From: Bacteroidota bacterium
GTDB taxonomy: Bacteria; Bacteroidota; Bacteroidia; Chitinophagales; Chitinophagaceae
Direction: 5' to 3'
Length of the DNA stretch: 64,000 bases
Assembly: GCA_023416995.1 (NCBI GenBank)
Contig: JAEZGI010000033.1
Span: 53,701-117,700, forward strand
Part shown: positions 18,076-27,695 of the stretch, piece by piece
Layout of the letters: every line of letters starts with the position of its first letter
Numbering within the stretch: position 1 is the stretch's first letter
Translations under genes and position numbers: made by a program
The notes under the pieces: model-generated
The model's input: the letters and a program-made list of their open reading frames with translations, nothing else
Database searches by the model: none
Told to the model about the DNA's origin: nothing

Positions 18076-19284
18076 ATGACAGTTTTTATGAATAGAAGAT
18101 TCATCCTTTCGTGCCTGATCGCCTTATTGTTTGTTACAGCATGTAAAGAAAAATCCAAAGAAACAATCGAGGTAACAGGAACGGTGACCAACATCGATAA
18201 AATCATGGAGTTGTATCCTGATGCATTCAACGATGGGAACATATCACTGATGTTGTACGAAGTGCCTTTCGGAACTGATGCACAACCTGTGCAACTGGAT
18301 AGCGTTGTGGTAAACAGCAAATCACCAACATTCAGTTTGAAAGGTCTTGCAAAAGGCACGGGCATTTATGACCTTGTTGTTGATAAGGGTCCTTTGATTC
18401 CACTTGTTAATGATGCTAATGATATCAAGGTTGAAATCGACCTGACCAACCGTGATAAATATTACTCCGTAAGCGGATCACAGGCAAGCCAGACTTTGCG
18501 TGATTTCCTTTTTGCGTACTCGGAACGTTCCGCGCTTGTGAACGCATCTTTTAAAGCATTAGACAGTCTCAAGTTGTACAATGCGGAAGACAGCGCGATA
18601 ATATCCGCAACCAATAAGAAGAATAAGTCTATGTCTTCAGTGAACGATTATGTAAAACAGTTCCTTGCAAAAGATAATCATCCACTTGTTGCCGGCTTTG
18701 TTGCTGGTATAGCATCCAATACTTTTTCGCCCGCGGAGTATGAATCAGAATTGAATAAGCTTTCAGCAAAGTATCCCTCAGACGCAAACATCACCTCGCT
18801 TAAAAAACAATTCGAGCAACAGAAGGCGCAATCAGCCGAAGCTGCAAAGGCCAGGGAAGCAAGTTCCTGGGTTGGCAAAAAGGTACCCGAACTAACGATG
18901 CCCGATGTAAACGGGAAACAGGTTTCGATTTCATCGTTTCGGGGAAAATATGTTTTGATAGATTTTTGGGCAAGCTGGTGCGGACCTTGCCGCGATGAAA
19001 ATCCCAACATTGTTAACGCTTATAACCAGTTTAAGGATAAGAATTTTACCGTGCTTGGTGTATCTCTCGATAAGGAAAAACAAAACTGGGTGAAGGCCAT
19101 CAAGGATGACAAGCTAGCATGGTCGCACATGAGTGACCTCGCATATTGGAACAGTAAATCAGTAGCCGTATTTGGATTTGAAGGTATTCCCTTCAATGTT
19201 TTGGTCGACCCTGAAGGAACGGTTATTGGTGAAGGATTAAGAGGCCCGGATCTTACTGCTAAATTAAGCGAAGTATTGAAGTAA
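18076..19284 (+). CDS. Thiol-disulfide oxidoreductase lipoprotein (TlpA/ResA-like, DUF4369-type N terminus)
   Basis: The protein has up to 402 residues; the better start may be the internal ATG at 18088, giving a lipoprotein signal with LLFVTAC at the lipobox. The first half resembles the DUF4369 beta-rich domain seen before thioredoxin folds in Bacteroidota. The C-terminal thioredoxin domain (about 265-400) contains the redox site WASWCGPC near residue 300. Such envelope-tethered proteins reduce disulfides, for example in cytochrome c maturation or in repair of secreted proteins. It starts four bases after gatB stops, so it is probably translated from the gatB transcript, though the functional link is not obvious. 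Confidence 0.88.
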   Translation: MTVFMNRRFILSCLIALLFVTACKEKSKETIEVTGTVTNIDKIMELYPDAFNDGNISLMLYEVPFGTDAQPVQLDSVVVNSKSPTFSLKGLAKGTGIYDLVVDKGPLIPLVNDANDIKVEIDLTNRDKYYSVSGSQASQTLRDFLFAYSERSALVNASFKALDSLKLYNAEDSAIISATNKKNKSMSSVNDYVKQFLAKDNHPLVAGFVAGIASNTFSPAEYESELNKLSAKYPSDANITSLKKQFEQQKAQSAEAAKAREASSWVGKKVPELTMPDVNGKQVSISSFRGKYVLIDFWASWCGPCRDENPNIVNAYNQFKDKNFTVLGVSLDKEKQNWVKAIKDDKLAWSHMSDLAYWNSKSVAVFGFEGIPFNVLVDPEGTVIGEGLRGPDLTAKLSEVLK

Positions 19285-19430
19285 CCCAAACATAGTGTTG
19301 CTGGCATGCATGCTGGAGTCAGCTAACAGTGAGTATAATTTCTGAGAACCATCAGATTATAAATATTTATATGTAACTATATCCGCGCATTTATACTATA
19401 AAAGCTCATATATTAGCCAAAGTTTTATAT

Positions 19431-20272
19431 ATGAGAGAAAAATCAGATGTCTACTAATTTTGTTTATTGCTACCGTCACCTTTAGCGAAACATTTGGTCA
19501 AGCTGTTCCTTGGTATCAGCCTACCCCCTCACATGCTGCTTGGTCCACAGGCGCGTCTTTTAATAATGGATCTGAATTTACTCGAGGCTTTTGTTTTGCA
19601 TGGGATGGGGTCTCACCTATTGGACAAGGAGGTCAAGCGACTATTTATAAACGGAACGTTGAAGTTGGCGGACCTAATCATCCAATTACTTTGCAAATTA
19701 CCTACGTCTACCTTCCAAACACCTCTACCTTATATGCCGGAGCGCAAGGTGTAAAAGAGTACGCTAACAGCCTAACGAATTTAAATGACAAGAATTTCTG
19801 GTTGGGTTATGCGCATCTTCTGGAGATGGCATTCTACAATCCTTCAATATTACTTCTTACGCCAGGTAGTAGCGTTTAGCATTAGCCTATGCCGGTAACT
19901 TTTTTCCCTCACGGCCGTGGAAAGCTAACAGTTTTGTAAATGAAGTAGCTAATTTAACATCAATCCAATAAGTAATAGTTTTATGGTCTGACCGGCCAGA
20001 CAAATAAAACTATTACTTATTATGAAATAGACGCCAGCTACGTAGGTTTTGATAGTGTTGGTTGGAGCAGCACTCCCAAGGCTGCTGTTGCCGAGAATAT
20101 GTAGGTTATCTTACAGGTCCATCGAAACGACGGCAAGGCTTTTTCCTGACCTTTTCAATAGACTGCTAATCGCAATCTCGGAGTAGCTGGAAACCTGCCC
20201 GGCCATACATATGTCTGCACCGTCAAGTTTATTGCTATGCATGGTGCACCAAAAAAAGCCCGGACAGGTTAA
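19431..20272 (+). pseudogene. Decayed gene for a small secreted protein
   Basis: No intact gene lies here, yet coding-like sequence runs in pieces. An ATG at 19431 begins a signal peptide that becomes coherent only if one A is restored in the A5 run at 19438-19442 (REK-IRCLLILFIATV). The main frame then runs to a stop at 19877-19879. One missing T in the T3 run at 19875-19877 would continue it in another frame as LALAYAGNFFPSRPW to a stop at 19969. From 19979 the original frame reopens (GLTGQTNKTITYYEID) with three in-frame stops at 20102, 20147 and 20159, then TANRNLGVAGNLPG to 20270. Whether this is one gene or two is uncertain. No family is recognised. Confidence 0.55.
19967..20021. repeat. 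Perfect 18-bp inverted repeat with palindromic centre
   Basis: Arms 19967-19984 and 20004-20021 are exact reverse complements. The 19-base centre contains another short complementary pair, GTCTG and CAGAC. The arms are AT-rich and there is no T run, so it is not a usual terminator. It sits exactly where the decayed gene loses and regains frame. Confidence 0.75.
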
Positions 20273-20287
20273 CCGTCCGGGCTTTTT
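20253..20287 (-). terminator. Rho-independent terminator of susC-susD operon
   Basis: A 13-bp stem pairs 20253-20265 with 20275-20287 around a nine-base loop, with A and T tracts on the outer sides. It lies 20 bases beyond the SusD stop codon and can work in both directions, shielding susD from the decayed gene. Confidence 0.85.
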
Positions 20288-20306
20288 CTATTGAAACACT
20301 TAAACA

Positions 20307-21764
20307 TTAATCTGTATACCCAGGGTTCTGTACCATTTGGGTATTAGCGAGCATCTCCACCTGCGGGATTGGAAGTACAAAGCGGAAATTATTCGCCGGC
20401 AAGGTCGTTCCCTCTGATGACGGAGCATCAGATGCATCTCTCACAATCGGCAATGATCTTCTTTTCAGATCCCAGAACCGATGTCCTTCAAACGCCAATT
20501 CCTTAAAACGTTCATTCACGATTTCTGTGATGGCCTGTTCTTTGGACGCGAAGCTTTCAGGAGTATAGCCCGTAATACGCGCCGTTCTCAACTCATTGAT
20601 GTCAGACTCCGCACTGTTTGCGCCGGTGAAGGCACCCGACTCAGCACGGGCCTCGGCGCGGATCAGATACATTTCCGCGGTTCTGAAAATCTTTATATCA
20701 GCAACATTTTCATTATTACTGGTATAACCGGTTCCGGAGTATTTGTTAACCAGCTTTGAAGGTTTATTTGCAACAGCTGCTAATTTGGGTTCGTTGACCA
20801 GGTAACTTTTGAAACGAATGTCGTTTGCCTGGTCGAAAGTGTTCCACAACTTATCAGATGGCACCCATGAAATAGAAGTAGGCACTATCGTATCTCCTGT
20901 GGTAGCATTTTTTGTAAACAAGGTACGGTAAAAGCTACCAAGTCTTGAACTGGTTGTTCTTTTAAGTTTAAAAGCCAGTTCGTTGTTTTTGGTGTCTTTC
21001 CATATTCCTTCAAAATCAGCCCCTGTTGCAAGCGGTAAGGCGTTAATATACTCTGTACTATTGGCAATAGCCGCAGGCCAGTCTCTTTTATACAAAGCTA
21101 CTCTTGCATGCAGACCCACAACAGCTAAACGAGTTGCCCGGAATATATCGGACAGGTCGTTCGGGATAAGATTCTTCGCCTCCGTAATATCTGCTTCGAT
21201 CTTGTCAAAATACGGCCCCATTGTAATTCTAGGCATTGATTCCAACGAAGGTTCCTCAGCATAAGGCATAGCTAAACCTGCAGGATCGTAATTGCCACTA
21301 TAATACCGGAATAACTGGAAATGACAAAAGGCGCGTAAGAACAAAGCCTCTCCCTTCACTTTTGCACGCAGTGCTTCGTCTGTTGGTGCAACAGCTTCAG
21401 CGAGGGGCAATGCCCGCAACACACGATTAACCCTGTCTACTACATAATAATAGTTTGTCGTTGCGGTATAGTTATCACGGATGCCAATATCATTAGATGT
21501 GTACTGCCATTCATGTGTACTTTGTGCCGCATAAAATTCACCCGGCTTAAGTTCGTCTGAGAAGACACCGTTCATACGGATATCCATTTCAACACCGAGA
21601 GCAGCATATGCTCCGATCAACGCAGCTTCAGTATTAGCTACGGTTTTCAATGCGAGTGATTCATCGATGAAATCAGTTTCTTTGATTTCAATCAGCTTCT
21701 TACAGGAGAAGACAGAAATCATTGAAAGGGAAATCAACACCACCCTGAATATTTTTCTAATCAT
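20307..21764 (-). CDS. SusD/RagB-family outer-membrane lipoprotein
   Basis: The 485-residue protein has a lipoprotein signal with lipobox FSC at C21 and the family layout: an N-terminal SusD-like domain of tetratricopeptide helices (ALIGAYAALG, ALFLRAFCHFQLFRYYSG) and a C-terminal RagB/SusD domain with AEMYLIRAEARAE and FEGHRFWDLKRR. SusD proteins cover the SusC barrel on the cell surface and capture the ligand, usually a glycan or peptide. It lies 42 bases downstream of susC. No glycoside hydrolase or sulfatase gene lies next to the pair, so the substrate cannot be guessed. Confidence 0.95.
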   Translation of the reverse strand: MIRKIFRVVLISLSMISVFSCKKLIEIKETDFIDESLALKTVANTEAALIGAYAALGVEMDIRMNGVFSDELKPGEFYAAQSTHEWQYTSNDIGIRDNYTATTNYYYVVDRVNRVLRALPLAEAVAPTDEALRAKVKGEALFLRAFCHFQLFRYYSGNYDPAGLAMPYAEEPSLESMPRITMGPYFDKIEADITEAKNLIPNDLSDIFRATRLAVVGLHARVALYKRDWPAAIANSTEYINALPLATGADFEGIWKDTKNNELAFKLKRTTSSRLGSFYRTLFTKNATTGDTIVPTSISWVPSDKLWNTFDQANDIRFKSYLVNEPKLAAVANKPSKLVNKYSGTGYTSNNENVADIKIFRTAEMYLIRAEARAESGAFTGANSAESDINELRTARITGYTPESFASKEQAITEIVNERFKELAFEGHRFWDLKRRSLPIVRDASDAPSSEGTTLPANNFRFVLPIPQVEMLANTQMVQNPGYTD

Positions 21765-21806
21765 TTTTTCAACTTTAAATGTGATGATGTAACTAAGGCT
21801 GGTTTA

Positions 21807-24800
21807 TCAGAATTTAATATCGACCCCAAAAACTGCCATTCTTGGATTTGGGTATTCTACGAGGCTGATGTTGTTGTTGTCTTCAGGATCAACACCTCTC
21901 CATGGGCTCCAGACTGCGAGATTAAAAAAGTTCGCGTAAATAGTAGCGCCCTTGATGATGGATGTACCATTTTTCATTTTAGCACCCGGTACCTCGTAAG
22001 CAATATTTAAATTTCTGAAACGAAGGAATTTGGCATCTTCCAGATCCGATGAAGTAAAATCCCTGTCATAAGACGGCGAGTTAAATTGAACCTGGTCGCC
22101 TGGTTTTTGCCATTGGTCAGTTAACAGTTCACGCGATTGATTTACTGCACTGGCATAACCCGGAGTACCCCTGGTGATCCAGTTTCTCACGTTATTACTT
22201 CTCACCACATTAAACTGGTAAGAGAAGAAGGCCTGCACTGAGAATCTTTTATAACGCAGATCGATATTAAAGCCACCAACATGCTTTGGCAGATAGGTTC
22301 CAAACTTAGCAAATTGACCAGCATCGGCGCGCTGATTCGTGGTACCACCATCTTCCGTTTCAAAGATTGGTCTTCCGTTTGAAGGATCAACACCCATATA
22401 ATGATAAGTGTAGTGAGAACCATAAGGCAGTCCTTCACGGATAACGAAGGTTCCAAGGAAATATTCGTTTACAAGACCAAGGTCTTCAATGGTATTTTTA
22501 TTTATAGCATGATTGAACCCGATTGACACGGATGCATTTTTCTGACGCACGATGTCAACATCAACCAGGAACTCAAAACCTTTATTTGTCATGATGCCGG
22601 CATTGATATCAAGATTCGCAAACCCTGTCGTAGCGCTTAACGGCTGTCTTACGAACAGGTCGACAGTTTTATTTTTATAGGCATCGATCGTGAAACGTGC
22701 ACGGTCCCTCCAGAGTGAGAAGTCAAGCCCGATGTTGGTTTTCTGAATCCGCTCAATTTTGAAATTTGGATTGCCGGGAGCTGTTGGCGCAAGACCTCCG
22801 ATGGTTGAACCAACATAGTTAGTGGAACCATACCTCGGCACCTGTGCGCCGGCATAGTTTGGAACATTCCATAACACTGCACCATAATTTGCAGTTGGAA
22901 TACTTCCAATGTTTGGAACAACACCATAGGTTGCACGAAAACGCAGATCACTAAGTATATCCTGCTTTGACATAAAATCTTCTCTGATCACGTTCCAGAT
23001 AAGACCAGCCGACCAGGTTGTGATTTCCCTGTTTGCTTCATTAAATATGCGGGATGTTCCATCACGGCGAATGTTTCCATTCACAGAGATTCTGTCATCG
23101 AATGAATAAGCAGCAGTCGCAAAATAGGATCGTATGCCATATCCTGAACGGGCACTGCTTGCATTTTGTGGCATAGTAGCATTACCCAGTGTTGGCAGAT
23201 CAGTAGCACCCTGGCCGGTGTGCAACAGGTTTGGATTCAGATTACGCAGTGTGAATCCTAATCCTTTATTATAAACCCTGAGTCCTTCAAAGTACACGCC
23301 CGCTTCAATCTTGTGTATTTCGTTAATTGACTTATCGAAATTGAGACTTGTGGTGTTAATCAGTTGCATACTTGCTCCGTACGACTCCTGTGCAAGACCG
23401 TTTTGAAAAGTTTGCAACGAACCAACATAGGTACCCGGATCGATATAACGTTCAAGTAAGCTGCTGCCAACATCAACACCGGTCATATTTTTAAAAACCA
23501 GGTTGTCAAGGATTTTGTAAGACAGGTTGATACCTGAATTTAACTTCACCTGTTTTTGAAAATAGCTTGAGTTTTCGATACCCTCAAGCAGATTCGCGAG
23601 CGTTTTAAGTGATGTGTTGGAACCTCCACCACCGTAGTTCAGACTGCCATCCGCACGATATGGATTATCGTATGGTTTAGCACGATAAATCATCTGGAAC
23701 GGGTTACGTGTGCTGTTCCCTTGCTGATCACCTTCAGCGAAGCTGGTGATAGAGTAAGCAATCAGATTGTTCCACTGTATCTTTAAGCGGTTGTGCGTAT
23801 GACTTAGATTAAATCTGGCGGTATAGCGTTTCAGAGCAGCGGTAAGGTCAATTCCTTGCTGATCAAAATAGCTACCTGAAACAAAAAATTGTGTTTTATC
23901 ATTTCCGCCGCGCGCATTTATTTCATAGGTCTGCGACAACCCTGTTCGGAACAATAAATCAGTGAGATCGGTATTGATTCCCCGAACACTATCCAACAGT
24001 CTGTCGTACTCCGCAAGGGTTGCTTCAGGTACGCCAGCATTCGCCGGATTTTTACGGCTCCAGATCCATCCGGGTACACCAAATGCGGCATTGCTGGAAC
24101 CTGTTATCAGACCTACACGCTCTTCATAATCAAGAAGCTCGGAGGTACTCATGAGGTTCATCCTCGAAAAATCCGGTGCCTTGGTTACGCCGAGCTGAGC
24201 GCGCGCTGTAAACTGTGTGGCCCCGCTTTTTCCTTGCTTCGTAGTGATGACAATTACACCCGTTCCTGCGCGGGCACCATACAACGCCGCTGCGTTTGCA
24301 TCTTTTAAAACAGTAAGTGATTCAAAGTCATTTGGATTGATCGACTGGAAATCATTGGCACTTACTGGTACTCCGTCAATAACATACAAAGGTTGCGCTG
24401 CTGCACCCTGAATGGACTGAACACCACGAATGGTAACCTGCGCATTGGTTCCAGGCTGACCTGAACCAGAGTTCACCAGCATACCCGGAACGCGTCCCTG
24501 CAACAGGTGGTTGAAGGAGCCCACAGGTCGGTTTTCAATTGCCTTCGGGTTAACGAAACCCGCAGCACCGGCGAAAGCACTTTTTTTGATGTTACTATAA
24601 CCAGTAACAATTACCTCTTCACCCTCCATAACGCCTGAGGTTAAGGCAACTTCGTAAACATTTCCGGATCCTATTGCAACTTCCTTTGTAAGAAAGCCAA
24701 TACTGGAAACCACGATGGTGTTAACTTCAGAACCAATACTAAGAGTGAAAGCCCCGGTTGATTCAGTAGCGGTTCCCGAGGCAGAACCTTTGGCAACCAC

Positions 24801-24923
24801 TGACGCATTGGGAACCGGAATTCCTCTTTCGTCAGTGACCTTGCCCGTGATGGTTCGGGTTTGGGCCAGCACGGCGCCAGATACCATCATAAAGCCCGCG
24901 AGGAGCATTAGCAATTTTCTCAT
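21807..24923 (-). CDS. SusC/RagA-family TonB-dependent outer-membrane transporter
   Basis: The 1038-residue protein starts with a signal peptide (MRKLLMLLAGFMMVSGAVLAQ) followed by a carboxypeptidase-like regulatory domain (about 22-100, ITGKVTDERGIPVPNASV). A TonB plug (about 120-235, LLQGRVPGMLVNSGSGQPG, TIRGVQSI and LYVIDGVPV) and a long beta-barrel follow. The barrel ends in FGVDIKF, the aromatic C terminus of outer-membrane barrels. SusC imports large nutrients using TonB energy with SusD as a lid. No STN domain is visible, and no ECF sigma factor/anti-sigma pair is nearby, so regulation by that route is not supported here. The MMPL transporter lies 305 bases upstream. Confidence 0.95.
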   Translation of the reverse strand: MRKLLMLLAGFMMVSGAVLAQTRTITGKVTDERGIPVPNASVVAKGSASGTATESTGAFTLSIGSEVNTIVVSSIGFLTKEVAIGSGNVYEVALTSGVMEGEEVIVTGYSNIKKSAFAGAAGFVNPKAIENRPVGSFNHLLQGRVPGMLVNSGSGQPGTNAQVTIRGVQSIQGAAAQPLYVIDGVPVSANDFQSINPNDFESLTVLKDANAAALYGARAGTGVIVITTKQGKSGATQFTARAQLGVTKAPDFSRMNLMSTSELLDYEERVGLITGSSNAAFGVPGWIWSRKNPANAGVPEATLAEYDRLLDSVRGINTDLTDLLFRTGLSQTYEINARGGNDKTQFFVSGSYFDQQGIDLTAALKRYTARFNLSHTHNRLKIQWNNLIAYSITSFAEGDQQGNSTRNPFQMIYRAKPYDNPYRADGSLNYGGGGSNTSLKTLANLLEGIENSSYFQKQVKLNSGINLSYKILDNLVFKNMTGVDVGSSLLERYIDPGTYVGSLQTFQNGLAQESYGASMQLINTTSLNFDKSINEIHKIEAGVYFEGLRVYNKGLGFTLRNLNPNLLHTGQGATDLPTLGNATMPQNASSARSGYGIRSYFATAAYSFDDRISVNGNIRRDGTSRIFNEANREITTWSAGLIWNVIREDFMSKQDILSDLRFRATYGVVPNIGSIPTANYGAVLWNVPNYAGAQVPRYGSTNYVGSTIGGLAPTAPGNPNFKIERIQKTNIGLDFSLWRDRARFTIDAYKNKTVDLFVRQPLSATTGFANLDINAGIMTNKGFEFLVDVDIVRQKNASVSIGFNHAINKNTIEDLGLVNEYFLGTFVIREGLPYGSHYTYHYMGVDPSNGRPIFETEDGGTTNQRADAGQFAKFGTYLPKHVGGFNIDLRYKRFSVQAFFSYQFNVVRSNNVRNWITRGTPGYASAVNQSRELLTDQWQKPGDQVQFNSPSYDRDFTSSDLEDAKFLRFRNLNIAYEVPGAKMKNGTSIIKGATIYANFFNLAVWSPWRGVDPEDNNNISLVEYPNPRMAVFGVDIKF

Positions 24924-25228
24924 GTGCAGTTAGAATTTTGATTAACAGTTACAACCAGGCATACTAATCCCTTTCCCGTATTTCCAGGTTGCTTAAAAAT
25001 AAAATCGATAAAAGTGGTTATTGAAAGGGCAATCAGAGAACCAAAACAAAAAACTGAGAACGCAGAGTTACGACTTGCTGTTAATAGCAGTAATTAATCT
25101 CATGGCGCATGTTGTAAAACACGTCTGACAGTTAGAGGCGCTAAATTATTTATAAAAAAAGTATAATGCCGAAATTGAACCGATTGTTTTTAATTACATG
25201 ATAATTTTAGGCAAAATAATTTTATCTA
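24924..25228. other. Intergenic stretch upstream of susC, no gene seen
   Basis: These 305 bases separate susC from the upstream MMPL gene on the same strand. I see no reading frame of interest, no exact CAAAnnTA element and no convincing terminator. The susC promoter should lie here but I cannot place it. Confidence 0.5.
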
Positions 25229-27577
25229 TTAAAGATCCTGGCCGTTCAACGTTTCTTTTTTGCCGGTGAAACCTAATAATAATACCGGAAGAAATACAAG
25301 GTTGGTCAACGTTGCAAGAACCAGTGTCAATGAAGTTAACCAACCTAAGGCTTGTGTACCGCCGAAGCCACTAAAACAAAATATCACAAAGCCTGCGATC
25401 AATACCAACGAAGTATAAATGATGCTTATGCCTGTCTTATGTATAGTATCAATGACAACTTCCGCAGCCGGTTTGCTGCTTCGCTGCAGTTCCTGTTTAT
25501 AATTAACAAGAAATCTGATGGTTATATCTATGGCAATGCCCAGTGCTACTGAAAACACCAACACCGTAGACGGCTTCAAAGGCACCCCCGTCCAACCCAT
25601 CACACCAGCGGTGATGATCAATGGAATAACATTAGGCACCAGCGAACAGATAAGTATTCTGATTGAACGAAACAGATATAACATACATAGAGCTATCAGA
25701 AGAAATGCCCACACTATACTTTCTTTCAAGCCATTTATTATGAACGCGCTGCCCTCAAGAAAGGCAACACTTGTTCCGGTAAACTTCACATCATAACGTG
25801 CAGTATCAAACAATTGCTGACTACGTTGCTGAATCGTATCAAGTACAAGGGGTAATTGTTTACTTCCGATATCGGCCATGTTTACACTGATCCTGGCATA
25901 TTGCCTGGTGCTATCCATGAAGCTGTTTACAATCTTTGAAAAATTGCTTTGTTCCATTGCAGTATCGTTATCGCGCGTGCCGAGGTACTGTGCAAGAAAA
26001 CTAATGTCAAATGAATTAGGCAGTCCGTAGTTTGAACTATCACCATCATAATAAGCCTGGCGCGCAAACTTCATTCCTTCAACAATAGATAAAGGTCGCG
26101 CCATGTCGGGCCGCGCTGCTATGAACGAAGACAGTGAATCAATTTTTCCGAAAGTTTCCAATGGCCTTATCCGTAAACCATTTTTACGTTTTGTATCAAT
26201 CAGGATCTCTAAAGGCATAACACCTTCAAAGTTTTTTTCAAAAAATTTAAGATCAGTAAATATCTTATCCGTCTTTGGTAAATCATCAACAATAAATCCC
26301 TCGGATCTTAATCGTAAGATCCCCGCAACAGACGCAATTACCACAACAACTGTAACACCATATACCAGCCGTTTATGATGAAGACACCAGATCTCAAGTT
26401 TATCAAGCACCAGGGTGAGCCACCTGTTTTCAAGGTAACGTGTATGCCGCTGTTTTGGCACCGGCAGATAACTCAGCGCCACTGGTATCATAATGATTGA
26501 AATAAAAAACAACGCCATAATATTGAAACCTGATACAGCACCAAACTCTTTAAGTATATCACTTTTGGTAAGTGCAAACACTGCAAACCCTATTGCCGCC
26601 GCAATATTGCAGAACAAAGTAACAATACCCATTCGACTGATCATCTCAACAAGAGCTTTGTTTTTATCGCCAGTGTCCAGGTAAGACGTATGATACTTAT
26701 TTAAAAAATATATGCAGTTAGGGATACCAATAACAACCACAAGTGGAGGGATCAGTGCAGTCAATAAAGTGATCTTATACCCAAGAAATTCTATTGTACC
26801 AAGACTCCAGATCACACCGATAATCACAACGCCGAGACTAAGCACCATTGCACTGAAACTTCTGAAAAAGATGAGCAGTATGACGGCAGAAAGCAAGATT
26901 GATCCTAACAGGAACCATTGCATCTCACTTGCTACCTTGGTTGCCATATTCGTGCGGATGTGCGGCAAACCACTGTAATGCATCTCAATATTATACTGCT
27001 TTCCAAAACCATCCCCTGTTTCAACGATGTCGGCAACAACCTTATTTCTTGCTTTCGAGTTCATCACGTCCTTATTGATCGTCAAGCCAAGCAGATAAGT
27101 ATTGCTGGATGCATTGTACAAAAGACCTTTATAGAACGGTAGCGACCTGAACACTGCGGCACTGCTGTCGAGCGTAGCCTGGGTGAGATCGCCGTCGGGG
27201 AACACCGGGATCGCCATCAGCTTTTCTGCTGCGGAGTCTTTCACAAGATTGGTTGCTGAAGTAACACCCAACACATTCACTACACCGTTTACCTTTTTAA
27301 GAGAATCAGAAAGCTTGCGGTAGGCGTTAAAAAAGTTACCCGTAAAAAACTGGTCAGTCTGAACCGCTATCACCAGCAGGTTGCCATCTTCCCCGAATTT
27401 CTGACGAAAACTCTGATACTCCTGGTACTTGGGATTATCGACAGGAATAGCACGTGAGAATTCATAACTCAATTTAACCTTTGATGCATGATAGGCCATA
27501 AACACCGTGGCCATTGTAAGTGCAACTATCAGAATTAACCTGTTCTTCAAAATAAACCGGGCAAGATTTCCCCACAT
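25229..27577 (-). CDS. MMPL/RND-family exporter (HAE3-like)
   Basis: The start is the ATG at 27577 (MWGNLARFILKNRLILIV), giving 782 residues; the open frame extends 44 residues further but into the divergent gene. The layout is a first transmembrane helix, a large periplasmic domain (about 40-205) and a block of five helices (about 210-375). Then come a cytoplasmic linker, another helix and a second periplasmic domain. A last block of five helices ends the protein. Two symmetric halves are typical of MMPL/HAE3 proteins, which export lipids or hydrophobic compounds by proton flow. There is no adaptor or outer-membrane partner beside it. The substrate is unknown; sterol-, hopanoid- or lipid-type cargo is known for the family. 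Confidence 0.9.
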   Translation of the reverse strand: MWGNLARFILKNRLILIVALTMATVFMAYHASKVKLSYEFSRAIPVDNPKYQEYQSFRQKFGEDGNLLVIAVQTDQFFTGNFFNAYRKLSDSLKKVNGVVNVLGVTSATNLVKDSAAEKLMAIPVFPDGDLTQATLDSSAAVFRSLPFYKGLLYNASSNTYLLGLTINKDVMNSKARNKVVADIVETGDGFGKQYNIEMHYSGLPHIRTNMATKVASEMQWFLLGSILLSAVILLIFFRSFSAMVLSLGVVIIGVIWSLGTIEFLGYKITLLTALIPPLVVVIGIPNCIYFLNKYHTSYLDTGDKNKALVEMISRMGIVTLFCNIAAAIGFAVFALTKSDILKEFGAVSGFNIMALFFISIIMIPVALSYLPVPKQRHTRYLENRWLTLVLDKLEIWCLHHKRLVYGVTVVVVIASVAGILRLRSEGFIVDDLPKTDKIFTDLKFFEKNFEGVMPLEILIDTKRKNGLRIRPLETFGKIDSLSSFIAARPDMARPLSIVEGMKFARQAYYDGDSSNYGLPNSFDISFLAQYLGTRDNDTAMEQSNFSKIVNSFMDSTRQYARISVNMADIGSKQLPLVLDTIQQRSQQLFDTARYDVKFTGTSVAFLEGSAFIINGLKESIVWAFLLIALCMLYLFRSIRILICSLVPNVIPLIITAGVMGWTGVPLKPSTVLVFSVALGIAIDITIRFLVNYKQELQRSSKPAAEVVIDTIHKTGISIIYTSLVLIAGFVIFCFSGFGGTQALGWLTSLTLVLATLTNLVFLPVLLLGFTGKKETLNGQDL

Positions 27578-27682
27578 GAGCAAAAATTTATCTGGATGAG
27601 CGGTGACAAAGAAACTTAATTTGACCCGGAAGAAGAAGTTTTTATTCGAACCATTCTGCCTGTTTACAAATGCATTTACGAT

Positions 27683-27690
27683 TAACTTTG
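27683..27690 (+). promoter_or_regulatory. -7 promoter element of porZ
   Basis: TAACTTTG matches TAnnTTTG exactly and ends only five bases before the ATG at 27696. With the usual start site six to seven bases downstream, the transcript would be leaderless or nearly so. Confidence 0.45.
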
Positions 27691-27695
27691 AACTT

